A stretch of DNA of 64,000 nucleotides from Paraburkholderia bannensis NBRC 103871 (lineage in GTDB: Bacteria; Pseudomonadota; Gammaproteobacteria; Burkholderiales; Burkholderiaceae), in contig NZ_BAYA01000006.1 in NCBI RefSeq assembly GCF_000685015.1, positions 186,001 through 250,000 of the forward strand. Direction: 5' to 3'. Of the stretch, positions 54,107 to 62,932 are shown piece by piece. The first letter of the stretch is position 1. Every line of letters starts with the position of its first letter. Under the pieces are notes generated by a model. It searched no databases and was not told where the DNA came from. It saw nothing but the letters and a program-made list of their open reading frames with translations. The position numbers and the translations under genes were made by a program.

Positions 54107-56194
54107 TCATGTGCCGTTCCTCGCCTCCACATCGCGCAGCAGCCACTTGCCGATATAGCGCGAGCCGTCTGACGAGAGATGGTCGCGATCGGCGTAAAAA
54201 AACTCCGCGCCCTGGCGCGCGTAGCAGTTGCTGGCGTCGCACAGCAGCGGCAGCGGGTTGAACACCTTCACGGCGGGAAACTTCGCGAGCACCGCGCGTA
54301 TGCGCATCTGCGTTGCCTCCAGCCGTTGCTCGACCTTCGCACGCGGCACCGCACAGGGCGAGCGCACCGAAATCTGCACCGGCCGACGCACGCAGGTGTT
54401 CGGATCGAAGTCCAGCTCCGGCGTGTCGAGGACGAACACGACGCTCTTGCCCGCCGCCGTGAGTTTGCCGAGTGTGCGCTCAAGCCCGGCCAGATAAACG
54501 TCGAGATTCGCAGTGGCGCGCGACGGCGGCGCAGCTTGCCCGTCGGCAGCCGCACTGGTTGCGACGAGCTTGATATAGCCGCCAGCGTCGTAGTCGAAGC
54601 CGCCGGTAATCGAAGAGATCGCATAGCTCGACAGGATCACCGTATGGATATCGTTCGACTTCGCCACATAGTCGAGCACGCCGTCGAACAGCGCGGCGCA
54701 GTGCTTCACGTAGCCGCCCAGGTGAATGTCCACGCCGTAGAACGGCGGGCAGTTACCGCTGCCGACCGCAAGCACGCCTGCGTGGGCATCCACACCGGCA
54801 AGCGCGCTCTGAAGCCCTTCGTAGTAGTGATTCGCGTGGCTGTCGCCCAGCAGCGCCACCACATTGCGACGCCCCGGTGCTGGCTGGATGCAGAAGTCGG
54901 AGCCCGGGAACGCCTGCTTGCACGCATCCGTGAACGTCCAGTGTTCCTGATGCGCGCCATAGCTGGCATCGGGGAAACGGTCGGGCAGACCGTTATCGCG
55001 CGAGATCGCATAGCTGGACAGGCCAATGCCCATCATCACCGCGAACAGCGCACTGGCCACGCGCAGCGGATAGCGCCGTGCGGGCGTGCTGAAACGCGCG
55101 GGCGCCTCGATGAAGTTGAATGTCATCGCCGAGAGCGCGAGGGCGCCCACGACGGCCATCAGCAGCATCGCGGTCGTCGGCGCGCCGCTGCTCAGCAGTC
55201 GCACGAAGACGAGAATCGGCCAATGCCACAAATAGAGCGGGTAGCTGATCAGCCCGATATAGACGAACGGGCGCAGCGACAGCACGCGCCGGTTGAGCCA
55301 CGCCTGTGCGCCCGCCGCGATCACGAGGGTCGCGCCGCCAGCCGGCAGCGCCGCACGCCAACCCGGAAATACCGTCTTCGGATCGAACAACACGAGGCTA
55401 GCCGCGATCAGCACGAGGCCCGCAAGCGCAGCCAGGTTGCGCAGCGCCGCGTGCGCAGCGCCAGGTTGCTGGCCCGCTACGCGCCGATGCGCCGCAAGAA
55501 ACTCGACCCATGCGAGCGTCGAGCCGAACAGCAACTCCCAGAAACGCGTGACGGGGAGATAAAACGCGGCGCTTGCGTGCGTCGCGCTCAGGTAGACGCT
55601 GCTAGCGAGCGAGAGCAGGATTGCCGCGAGAATGAGCAGCGTCGCCACGCGCCGGCTCGTGAATTTCCACAGCAGAAGGAGCGCGACTGGCCAGACGATG
55701 TAGTACTGCTCCTCGACGCCGAGCGACCACAAATGCAGCAGCGCGCTCGCCGACGCGCCCTGCGTGAAGTAGTCCTGGGTCGTATAGAAGTAGATGTTGG
55801 CGACGAACGCCACGCTCGCCAGCGCATCGCGCGCGAGCCGCGCGAGTTCGCCCGAAGCCATCAGCACGAGCCCGGCCGCGAGGCTCGCGATCAGCACGAT
55901 GATGAGCGCGGGATAGATGCGCTTGATCCGCCGCGAGTAGAAGTCGATCAGGCTGAAGCGATTCTGGTCGAGCGTCTCGATGATGTGCTGCGAGATCAGA
56001 TAACCGGAGATCGCAAAGAAGATATCGACGCCGACGAAGCCGCCCGCGAGCGCATCCGGGAACGCATGGAAGACCACCACGGCGGCGACCGCAAGCGCGC
56101 GCAAACCGTCGATATCGGGACGGTAGCTCTGCGCTGCCTTGCCAGCCGGGCGGGGTGAGGAAGCGCCTGCTGGCGTTGCGGGTCGTGCGCTCAT
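54107..56194 (-). CDS. Acyltransferase-3 / SGNH two-domain protein (OafA/OatA type)
   Basis: A 695-residue inner-membrane O-acyltransferase. Residues about 25-370 form a ten-helix acyltransferase-3 domain (YRPDIDGLRALAVAAVVVFH with the key His, FVGVDIFFAISGYLI, RRIKRIYPALI). After about residue 440 comes a periplasmic SGNH hydrolase-like domain with VVALLGDSHANHYY (nucleophile Ser) and DRDHLSSDGS (catalytic Asp/His). Such fusions acetylate O-antigens or other cell-surface sugars. It is transcribed divergently from a second acyltransferase-3 gene, next to a second polysaccharide locus. Confidence 0.92.
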   Translation of the reverse strand: MSARPATPAGASSPRPAGKAAQSYRPDIDGLRALAVAAVVVFHAFPDALAGGFVGVDIFFAISGYLISQHIIETLDQNRFSLIDFYSRRIKRIYPALIIVLIASLAAGLVLMASGELARLARDALASVAFVANIYFYTTQDYFTQGASASALLHLWSLGVEEQYYIVWPVALLLLWKFTSRRVATLLILAAILLSLASSVYLSATHASAAFYLPVTRFWELLFGSTLAWVEFLAAHRRVAGQQPGAAHAALRNLAALAGLVLIAASLVLFDPKTVFPGWRAALPAGGATLVIAAGAQAWLNRRVLSLRPFVYIGLISYPLYLWHWPILVFVRLLSSGAPTTAMLLMAVVGALALSAMTFNFIEAPARFSTPARRYPLRVASALFAVMMGIGLSSYAISRDNGLPDRFPDASYGAHQEHWTFTDACKQAFPGSDFCIQPAPGRRNVVALLGDSHANHYYEGLQSALAGVDAHAGVLAVGSGNCPPFYGVDIHLGGYVKHCAALFDGVLDYVAKSNDIHTVILSSYAISSITGGFDYDAGGYIKLVATSAAADGQAAPPSRATANLDVYLAGLERTLGKLTAAGKSVVFVLDTPELDFDPNTCVRRPVQISVRSPCAVPRAKVEQRLEATQMRIRAVLAKFPAVKVFNPLPLLCDASNCYARQGAEFFYADRDHLSSDGSRYIGKWLLRDVEARNGT

Positions 56195-56296
56195 TGTCGT
56201 TCGCCTCGTTGCGTCGCCATCGACGTTGCATGGGAATACCCCACGGAATGCCGCACATCGTAGCGACGTGGCGCTGGCGCACTGTTGCTTACCTCA

Positions 56297-56327
56297 CGCA
56301 AGCGGCGCCTTCGCGCCGCGGCTTGCG
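56297..56327. repeat. Large inverted repeat in the divergent acyltransferase promoter region
   Basis: CGCAAGCGGCGC (56297-56308) pairs with GCGCC plus GCTTGCG (56313-56317, 56321-56327), giving a 12-bp stem with a 3-base bulge and a CTTC loop. It could be a leader hairpin or a binding site. Confidence 0.6.
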
Positions 56328-56378
56328 CACGCAGCGTGCGCTGCAGCACACGCGGGCGGCGCAGGCAAGCGCGCTCGC

Positions 56379-56392
56379 GCGCCACGTGGCGC
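56379..56392. repeat. Perfect 14-bp palindrome
   Basis: GCGCCACGTGGCGC is its own complement and lies in the 293-base region between the two divergent acyltransferase genes, about 100 bases before the + strand ATG. It is a plausible operator; the surroundings are GC-rich, so chance is not excluded. Confidence 0.55.
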
Positions 56393-56487
56393 AACGCACA
56401 GTCGCGTGCGCGCTGCACGCGCACACTACGCGCAAGGCACAAGCCGCGTTTTCGGCATCCCTGCCCCCGCCTTCCGGAGCTCGCCGT

Positions 56488-57606
56488 ATGTCCCTGCTGT
56501 CGAATGCACTCGCGCGCGAGCGCAACAACTTCGATCTGGTTCGCCTGCTTGCCGCATCGGCGGTCGTGTACGGGCATTCGTTCGTGCTCCAGCAACCGGA
56601 CGGCCATACCGACCTGGCGACCGCCCTGCTCGGCTTCGACTATTCGGGCAGCCTTGGCGTCTTCGCGTTCTTTCTGCTCAGCGGCATGCTCGTGACCGCG
56701 AGCTTCGACCGGCAACGCTCGCCGATGCGCTTTCTCGCACTGCGCGCCTCGCGGATCTGGCCCGCCGTCGCGGGCGGTGCGCTATTCGTGATGTTCGTGC
56801 TCGGGCCGCTCTTCACGACGCTGCCCTTGCATCGCTACTTCTCCTCGCCGATGACGTGGGGCAATCTCGACACCTTCTCGACCATCGTACTGGGCAAGCG
56901 CATCCAGGCGCCGGGCGTGTTCGAGCACAACCGCTTCACCTCGATCTGCGAGCCGCTCTGGACGCTGCCGATCGAAGTGCGCTACTACTTCGTCGTGCTC
57001 GTCACCGGCATGCTCGGCCTGCTGCGCACGCGGCGCGGCATGTGCGTGGCCGTGCTGATCGGGATGATTCCGTTTCTCGTGCATCCGCATCTAGCGCCGC
57101 ACTTTTATGTGTCGCTGCGCAATCTCGCCGACAAGCCCGGCGGCTACGCGTTCTTTCCGGAGCCGGTCTTCATGGCCGGCATGCTGCTGTACGCGTGGCG
57201 CGAGCGCGTGGACATCAATGGCTGGGGCGCGGCGGCGTTGTGCGCCGCTTACCTGGGCCTGCGCGGCACGCCGCTCGCGCAGCCCGTGTTCTATCTGGCC
57301 TTCGCCTATGGCGTGCTGTGGTTCGGCACGACGCCGCTGCTGCATCGCTTCGCGCCGCGCAACGACTACTCGTTCGGCATCTACATTTATGGCTTTCCGA
57401 TCCAGCAAAGCGTCGCGCATCTCGCGCCCTCGCTCGATCATCTGAGCGCGCTGCTGATCGCCGCGCCCGTGATTTACGCGTGTGCCTGGCTGTCGTGGCA
57501 CGGCGTCGAGCGGCCCGCGATCCGCTGGACTCGCAAACGGCTCGCACGAGCGCGCGATGCTGCGCGCGCAGACGGCACGCCGATGCCGGAAGCCGCCGCG
57601 CGCTAG
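56488..57606 (+). CDS. Acyltransferase-3 family membrane protein
   Basis: A 372-residue polytopic O-acyltransferase without SGNH domain. From ATG 56488, the first helix region has NNFDLVRLLAASAVVYGHSF with the conserved His, then FAFFLLSGMLVTASFDRQ, ALRASRIWPAV and LWTLPIEVRYYFVVL. These match acetyltransferases that modify exopolysaccharide or O-antigen. The frame is open upstream to 56155 but that part overlaps the divergent gene and shows no family sequence. It is adjacent to the second polysaccharide locus. Confidence 0.88.
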   Translation: MSLLSNALARERNNFDLVRLLAASAVVYGHSFVLQQPDGHTDLATALLGFDYSGSLGVFAFFLLSGMLVTASFDRQRSPMRFLALRASRIWPAVAGGALFVMFVLGPLFTTLPLHRYFSSPMTWGNLDTFSTIVLGKRIQAPGVFEHNRFTSICEPLWTLPIEVRYYFVVLVTGMLGLLRTRRGMCVAVLIGMIPFLVHPHLAPHFYVSLRNLADKPGGYAFFPEPVFMAGMLLYAWRERVDINGWGAAALCAAYLGLRGTPLAQPVFYLAFAYGVLWFGTTPLLHRFAPRNDYSFGIYIYGFPIQQSVAHLAPSLDHLSALLIAAPVIYACAWLSWHGVERPAIRWTRKRLARARDAARADGTPMPEAAAR

Positions 57607-57623
57607 GCGTGTGTGTGCGCGAC

Positions 57624-57677
57624 GGGCCGATTGGGCCGATTGGGCCGATTGGGCCGATTGGGCCGATTGGGCCATTA
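57624..57677. repeat. 9-bp tandem repeat (microsatellite)
   Basis: Five perfect copies of GGGCCGATT (57624-57668) followed by a degenerate sixth (GGGCCATTA, 57669-57677), starting 17 bases after the acyltransferase stop. The unit is a multiple of three but the tract is non-coding. Confidence 0.95.
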
Positions 57678-57823
57678 AAGCCGATTCAGCCGATTGAACC
57701 GGTCGCACACCTGACGCGCCGTCGAAGAACCGCCACCACGACAGCGCGTCGCCAGCCAGCCGCCTGCATCGACTTCAAGCTTGACGTTTCCCTGGCGCCG
57801 ATTAAGCCGCAGCCGTCGACATG

Positions 57824-57853
57824 AAAAAGGGCCGCCAGATGCTGACGGCCCTT
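57824..57853 (-). terminator. Intrinsic terminator after the Wzy-like gene
   Basis: AAGGGCCG (57827-57834) pairs with CGGCCCTT (57846-57853), extended by CAG/CTG around an ATG loop. On the - strand a TTTTT run follows directly. It lies 28 bases beyond the stop of the - strand membrane protein. Confidence 0.8.
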
Positions 57854-57881
57854 CCCACTTCATCCTTGCAAGCGCGACGCG

Positions 57882-59459
57882 CTAACGAGCCGCCATGCGC
57901 CCCCGCGAAAACCCCCGCCGCAATGTGCCACCCGTGCCGCGCCCAGGCTTACGCCCAGCGGCGGCCACCGCAGCCGCAGAAGCCTGCGGCGTCACAGGCG
58001 TCACAGACGTTAAAGGCACCACAGGCGTCACCAGCCCCGGATCGTCGATGACATTGGCGCGCCGCTGCACCGGCACACTCGCGCGGCGGCGCGCACGCAC
58101 CTGCAAACCGCCCGCCGCTGCCGCCAGCACGTAAAAGCACACGCCCAGATCGAAGATCGACGCCGACACCGACGCCACGATCAGCGCCGCATACATACCG
58201 TGCCGGGCCGCATAACTCACGGCGCGATCGGCAAGCGGATAGTCGCGCGGAATCGGCATGAGCGTGCATTTCGCGAGGAAAATCGAATAGCACAGCGAAC
58301 CGACCACGCCCAGGCAGGCGAGCACGACCATCACGAAGCTCGACACGCGCACGCTGCCCAGCCCCACGCCAATGCCATAGGTATCCAGAAAGTTCGTGAA
58401 CGCCTGGGTATTGAAGCTCGAACGCTCGACGCCGGACTGGCTGTCGGCCTTGCTCAGCACGGTCGCCTCGGCGAAGTCGCTGAGCGCGCGCACCACGCCC
58501 GGCATGAACAGCACGATATAGAGCGCGGCCAGCACGCCCAGGCACGCCATCAGCGTCCACATCCGCGCCTTGCGCGCATTGGCGGACTTCGCAATGCGGC
58601 CCGGGCGGCTGAAGAACAGCACGGCCAGGTAACCGCCGAGGCCCACGTAAGCGCTGCCCGAAGTGGAAATCAGCAGCAGCATGCCGGTCATCGCCGCAAG
58701 CGCGCCCGCCGTCTTGCGGCGATAGCCAACCAGCCAGAGGCTCGTGCAGAACGCGAACAGCTGGAGCGTGAAATAGGCGAACGCGGACGTCTCGCTGAAG
58801 GTGCCGCTGATGCGCAGCATGCCGCCCAGCTCCGAGCCGTTGAAATACGCGAAGTCCGCGGTCTTGACGAAGGCCAGCGCGTCGATGCCCACCATATGCG
58901 AGCCAAGATCGACCACGGCGGCAAGCACATCGAGCGCGGTCAGCGCGAGCACGGCCTTGGCGAGCACATCGTAGGCATTGCGACACTTGAGGAACACGTA
59001 CATGCAGGCGAACACCACAAGATCGCCCACACAGTAGACCGCCTGCGAGAGATTGCCCGAGACCGGCCCGAGCGGCTGCAACAGCCCCGCTGAGTTCGGA
59101 TCGGCATTGCGGTCGATCGTGAATACGAGCGTGCTGCCGCCCAGCACGCGCGGCAGCACGATGGCGCCGAACACGCCCCACAGGCAGGTGCACAGCAGCC
59201 AGAAGCCCGGCTTGCCGATCGACACGCCTTCCAGCAGGGTCTTGCCGCCGCCCAGATTGAATGCGCGGATCGCGAAGAAAATCAGGAACAGATTGGCCGG
59301 CATGATGCCGATGCCGCCGAGCACGAGCGCCGACGCGCAGGCGAGCAGGCTGAAGATCACCAGCCCGTACATCGACCAGCGATACGAAGCATTGAGCGCC
59401 AGCAGCCCGGCGATGAACACGATGATGCCGTATGCGGTAAGTCCCACTTCTGCCCCCAT
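57882..59459 (-). CDS. O-antigen polymerase/ligase-like membrane protein (Wzy-like)
   Basis: A polytopic protein of about 525 residues from ATG 59459 (an upstream ATG at 59495 is possible). Around ten to twelve hydrophobic segments are visible, with a large loop after the middle containing GVERSSFNTQAFTNFLDTYGIGVGLGSVRVSSF. The FNTQAFTNFLDTYGIGVGLG part resembles the glycine-rich region before the last helices in Wzy/WaaL proteins. The C-terminal 70 residues are a basic, Ala/Val-rich tail that is probably disordered. Context with four glycosyltransferases upstream favours polymerase over ligase; sequence alone does not decide. Confidence 0.75.
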   Translation of the reverse strand: MGAEVGLTAYGIIVFIAGLLALNASYRWSMYGLVIFSLLACASALVLGGIGIMPANLFLIFFAIRAFNLGGGKTLLEGVSIGKPGFWLLCTCLWGVFGAIVLPRVLGGSTLVFTIDRNADPNSAGLLQPLGPVSGNLSQAVYCVGDLVVFACMYVFLKCRNAYDVLAKAVLALTALDVLAAVVDLGSHMVGIDALAFVKTADFAYFNGSELGGMLRISGTFSETSAFAYFTLQLFAFCTSLWLVGYRRKTAGALAAMTGMLLLISTSGSAYVGLGGYLAVLFFSRPGRIAKSANARKARMWTLMACLGVLAALYIVLFMPGVVRALSDFAEATVLSKADSQSGVERSSFNTQAFTNFLDTYGIGVGLGSVRVSSFVMVVLACLGVVGSLCYSIFLAKCTLMPIPRDYPLADRAVSYAARHGMYAALIVASVSASIFDLGVCFYVLAAAAGGLQVRARRRASVPVQRRANVIDDPGLVTPVVPLTSVTPVTPQASAAAVAAAGRKPGRGTGGTLRRGFSRGRMAAR

Positions 59460-59546
59460 CTGCGAGTGCGCGCGCCGCAGCGCGCTTCGTCGCATGATGT
59501 TGCGGCGGCTGGCGCGCCGCCGCCGTTCGTTACCCCACGTGCGCGC

Positions 59547-60479
59547 TCAAAGTTCGAGAATCCGCTGCGGGTGAATGATGCCTTTGACGATATCCACGAA
59601 CGCCAGCACGTTGCCCTTGAGCCGCCCGCGATAGTCGAACAGCCCATTGCCGCGCACACTGTGATAGAGGTTCGAGCACAGATGGCGCGAGATGAAACTG
59701 CACGCGCGCCGTGGATGCATGGTGTGCTTGCGCGCGAGATAGATCGGATTGGCGATCTGCGAATAGCCCAGCCGCACACCGGACGTGCGCCCGCTCTTCA
59801 CGCCCATATGCACGCCCAGGCAAGTCGGTTCGTACACCGCCGTGCCATGCGCGCGTGCACGCACCGTAAAGTCGTAGTCCTCCTGCCAGCCGTACAGCGG
59901 CAGCGCCTCGTCGAAGCGGCAATCGCGCATCACCCGGTCGACAAACGCCATGTTGCAGCCGTAGGCGCAGCCAAGCTCGCGGCGCTGCGCGCCCGAGGCC
60001 CAGTGCTCCTGCGGCGGCAGCTCGCCCGCGAGATACGCACGCGCCTCGTCTTCATTCAGGCCGCCGTCCTTCACGCCATCGGCGAGCACCTGGCCCGTCA
60101 TGCCGATCACGTCCGGGTTCTCCTCGAACAGCGCCTGGCAGGCCTTGAGCCAGCTGCGATGCGGGCGAAAATCGTCGTCGAAGAAACTCACGAACCACGG
60201 CTCGCCCGTCGCCTCGCCGTGCCGCCCCGCGCCGACGAACTTGAGCAGCGCGTCGATACCCGCGTTGCGCTGCGTCGTGAGGCCGGAGCCGCGCGCGATC
60301 AGCAGCTTGACGTCGGCACAGGCCAGCAACGGGTGCCCCTCCACCTCCGGCAGGTCGGCCGCACTCGCGCCGACGATATAGACGCCGTGCGGCCGCGCTT
60401 CCTGGTCATACAGATAATCGAGCAGCGTTGCGGTTTCGGCCGGCCGGCCTTTGGTCGCGACGATCACGTACCTCTTCAT
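59547..60479 (-). CDS. Glycosyltransferase family 2
   Basis: A 310-residue GT-A transferase. Motifs: YVIVATKGRPAETATLLDYL, GVYIVGASAADLP, RGSGLTTQRNAGIDALLKFV, the metal motif FVSFFDDDFRPHRSW and YGWQEDYDFTVRARAHG. The DDD form and the ED-Y motif are normal for exopolysaccharide GT2 enzymes. It is followed downstream by the Wzy-like gene and preceded by two GT4 genes. Specificity is unknown. Confidence 0.85.
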   Translation of the reverse strand: MKRYVIVATKGRPAETATLLDYLYDQEARPHGVYIVGASAADLPEVEGHPLLACADVKLLIARGSGLTTQRNAGIDALLKFVGAGRHGEATGEPWFVSFFDDDFRPHRSWLKACQALFEENPDVIGMTGQVLADGVKDGGLNEDEARAYLAGELPPQEHWASGAQRRELGCAYGCNMAFVDRVMRDCRFDEALPLYGWQEDYDFTVRARAHGTAVYEPTCLGVHMGVKSGRTSGVRLGYSQIANPIYLARKHTMHPRRACSFISRHLCSNLYHSVRGNGLFDYRGRLKGNVLAFVDIVKGIIHPQRILEL

Positions 60480-60549
60480 GCGTTACCCCGATATTGTTGA
60501 CTGCGTGGTTGTCGAATGCTGTTGATGGCCTTGAGGCCGCGCGCCTCGC

Positions 60550-61797
60550 TCAAGCCGAGCGCCAGCGCCGGAACAATGCGGGCACGTTGGCCACGCCGCG
60601 GCTCGTTTCGAAGGCGCGCTCGACGATGTCGAGGAAATCGCGCCGGAAGCGCTCGGCGGTAAAGCGCTGCGCGTTGCGGCGGCACACGTCCGCGCGAAAC
60701 GGCGCATGCGCCTCGAAACGCGCGACCGCCTCGACGATCGACTCCACGCTTTGCTCCTCGAAAAAGAGCCCCGTGGCGGCTTCGGGATCGTGCGACTCGA
60801 TCACGGTTTCGCACGCGCCGCCGCGCCCGTACGCGATCACCGGCGTGCCGCAGGCCTGCGCCTCCACCACCGAAATCCCGAAGTCCTCTTCCGCCGCGAA
60901 CACGAACGCCTTCGCGCGCTGCATGTAGTCGACCAGCGCGCTGTCCGGCTGGAAGCCGAGCAGCGTGACGTTGGGCGTGGCGAGCGCCTTGGCGCGCTCG
61001 AAGTCCGGGCCGTCGCCGATCACCACGAGGCGCTTGTCGGGCATGGCCGCGAACGCTTCGACGATCAGCGGAATGCGCTTGTACGGCACCATGCGCGAGG
61101 CGATCAGGTAGAAGTCCTCGTGATGCGCGCTCAAGCCGAAGCGCTCGACATCGACGGGCGGATAGACCACCTCGGCCTCGCAGCCGTACACCTTGCGGAT
61201 GCGCCGCCCCACGAACGCCGAATTGGCGACGAAGGCATCCACGCCGTGCGCCGTGCGCTGGTCCCAGATGCGCATGTAGTGCAGCAGGCTGCGCGCGAGC
61301 CAGCTCTTGACGCCGCGCTGAATGCCCGCTTCGGCGAGATACTGGTGCTGCAGATCCCACGCGTAGCGGATCGGCGAATGCACGTAGCTCACATGCACCT
61401 GATGCGGCCCGGTCAGCACGCCCTTGGCGACGGCGTGATTCGACGTGATCACCAGGTCGTAGCTCGACAGGTCGAACTGCTCGACGGCCAGCGGCATGAG
61501 CGGCAGGTAGGCGCGGAACTTCGACTTCGCGCGCGGCAGGCGCTGGATGAACGACGTCTTCGCGCGCTTGCCGCCGAGCACGCCGCGCAGCTGCTCGGGA
61601 AAGAAGTCGACGATGCTGAAAAGATCGGCATTGGGGAACATCTGGATGATCTGTTCGAGCACCTTCTCCGAACCGGCATAGGCGACGAGCCAGTCATGGA
61701 CAATGGCCACCTTGCCGAAGCGGCGCACATCGTCTGCGGCTGCATCGGCATTCGCAAACACATTGGCAGCCGCGTTGGCGTGGACTACATGAGCCAT
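60550..61797 (-). CDS. Glycosyltransferase family 4, WbaZ-like
   Basis: A 415-residue GT-B transferase. I start it at ATG 61797, overlapping the upstream gene's stop by 13 bases; the frame is open to 62016 inside that gene. Motifs: VAIVHDWLVAYAGSEKVLEQ, SNHAVAKGVLTGPHQVHVSY, HSPIRYAWDLQHQYL, YPPVDVERFG, DFYLIASRMVPYKRIPLIVEAF and the donor motif EDFGISVVEAQACGTPVIAYG. This is the WbaZ/mannosyltransferase-like subgroup common in Burkholderia exopolysaccharide clusters. A mannose donor is possible. Confidence 0.87.
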   Translation of the reverse strand: MAHVVHANAAANVFANADAAADDVRRFGKVAIVHDWLVAYAGSEKVLEQIIQMFPNADLFSIVDFFPEQLRGVLGGKRAKTSFIQRLPRAKSKFRAYLPLMPLAVEQFDLSSYDLVITSNHAVAKGVLTGPHQVHVSYVHSPIRYAWDLQHQYLAEAGIQRGVKSWLARSLLHYMRIWDQRTAHGVDAFVANSAFVGRRIRKVYGCEAEVVYPPVDVERFGLSAHHEDFYLIASRMVPYKRIPLIVEAFAAMPDKRLVVIGDGPDFERAKALATPNVTLLGFQPDSALVDYMQRAKAFVFAAEEDFGISVVEAQACGTPVIAYGRGGACETVIESHDPEAATGLFFEEQSVESIVEAVARFEAHAPFRADVCRRNAQRFTAERFRRDFLDIVERAFETSRGVANVPALFRRWRSA

Positions 61798-62921
61798 GGC
61801 GAGATCTCCTCCATCAACTTGACAGCGGTGGCGCGCCACGTGAGCGCGGCCGTGCGTTGCGCGCCGCGTTCGCGCAGCGTGTCGCGCAGCGCGGCGTCGG
61901 CGGTGACGCGTTCGAGCAGCGCAGCAAGCTGCGCGGGATCGTCGGGCGAGGTGTAGAGCACCGCGTCGCCGCACGCTTCCACCACCGAGGGCAGACGCGA
62001 TGCGATCACGGGGCAACCGAGCGCCAGCGCCTCGACGGGCGGCAGGCCGAAGCCTTCATAACGGGACGGATAAACAAAGCACGCCGCGCGGCGATACAGC
62101 GAGACGAGCTCCTCGTCGCTCACGTAGCCCAGGTGCCTGACAAACTCGGGCAGCTTGCCGCCCGATGCGCCATACACGCGCGCATCGCCGCCGCCCACCA
62201 CCACGATGTCGAAACGCGCATCGCGGATCAGTTGCGCGGCCTGCGCGACCAGCTGGAAGTTCTTGTGCCGGTTCGTGCTGCCCACGGCGAGCACGAAGGG
62301 GCGTGCATTGGCGGGGTCGCCTGCATCGGCGAACGGCACGTGCGCTGCTTGCGCCTCGTTCACGCGCAGCATGTGCTCGCCGCTTTCCTGCACCACGCCG
62401 ATCTTGCCGAGCGGAATGCGGTACGCGTCGCACAGTTCGCGCCGCGAGAATTCGGACACGGTGATGACGCGGCGCGCGACGCGCCCGATGCTCGGCGCCA
62501 TCAGCCGGTACCACGCCACGAACGGCCGGCTGTAGCTGTCCGGCACGCGCGCGGGCGCGGCGTCGTGCAGCACGGTCACCTGCTTGCGGTACAGCAGCGG
62601 CCCCGAGTTGCACAGGTTCAGCAGCAGCCGGCCGGCCGCCGCCTGCGGCAGCGCGAACTGCTCCCAGCGCAGGCCGCCGCCCTTGCCGCTCGCGCGCAGC
62701 GTGACATGGCGAAACGGATTGGCGAGATCCGCGAGCGCCTGCGGCACCACGATCTCGGCGCGCAGTCCGGCGACCTGCGGCGCGCCAGCCTCGATCAGCG
62801 CATCGAGCGCCCGCACGGTCTCGAACGCGAACCGGTCGACGCCGGTGGCGCGGCGGCCCAGAAAGCGGCCATTGATCGCCAGCGGGCGTTGCAGATGCAT
62901 CGGCAGGACAGGAACGTTCAT
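61785..62921 (-). CDS. Glycosyltransferase family 4
   Basis: A 378-residue GT-B transferase from ATG 62921 (a second ATG at 62900 is possible). Motifs: INGRFLGRRATGVDRFAFE, VTVLHDAAPARVPDSYSR, RVARRVITVSEFSRREL, FVLAVGSTNRHKNFQLV and YPSRYEGFGLPPVEALALG with the E-x7-E donor motif. This N-terminal type (GRFLxxxxTGVxR) is the mannosyl/rhamnosyl GT4 group seen in exopolysaccharide loci. It lies 11 bases after the partial GT2 gene, with overlapping ends through the operon. Confidence 0.87.
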   Translation of the reverse strand: MNVPVLPMHLQRPLAINGRFLGRRATGVDRFAFETVRALDALIEAGAPQVAGLRAEIVVPQALADLANPFRHVTLRASGKGGGLRWEQFALPQAAAGRLLLNLCNSGPLLYRKQVTVLHDAAPARVPDSYSRPFVAWYRLMAPSIGRVARRVITVSEFSRRELCDAYRIPLGKIGVVQESGEHMLRVNEAQAAHVPFADAGDPANARPFVLAVGSTNRHKNFQLVAQAAQLIRDARFDIVVVGGGDARVYGASGGKLPEFVRHLGYVSDEELVSLYRRAACFVYPSRYEGFGLPPVEALALGCPVIASRLPSVVEACGDAVLYTSPDDPAQLAALLERVTADAALRDTLRERGAQRTAALTWRATAVKLMEEISPWLM

Positions 62922-62932
62922 CGCGCCGCTCC

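Noticed and set aside
54179..56158. Long + strand frame opposite the SGNH-acyltransferase gene
   Set aside because: Arg/His/Glu-rich shadow composition with no motifs.
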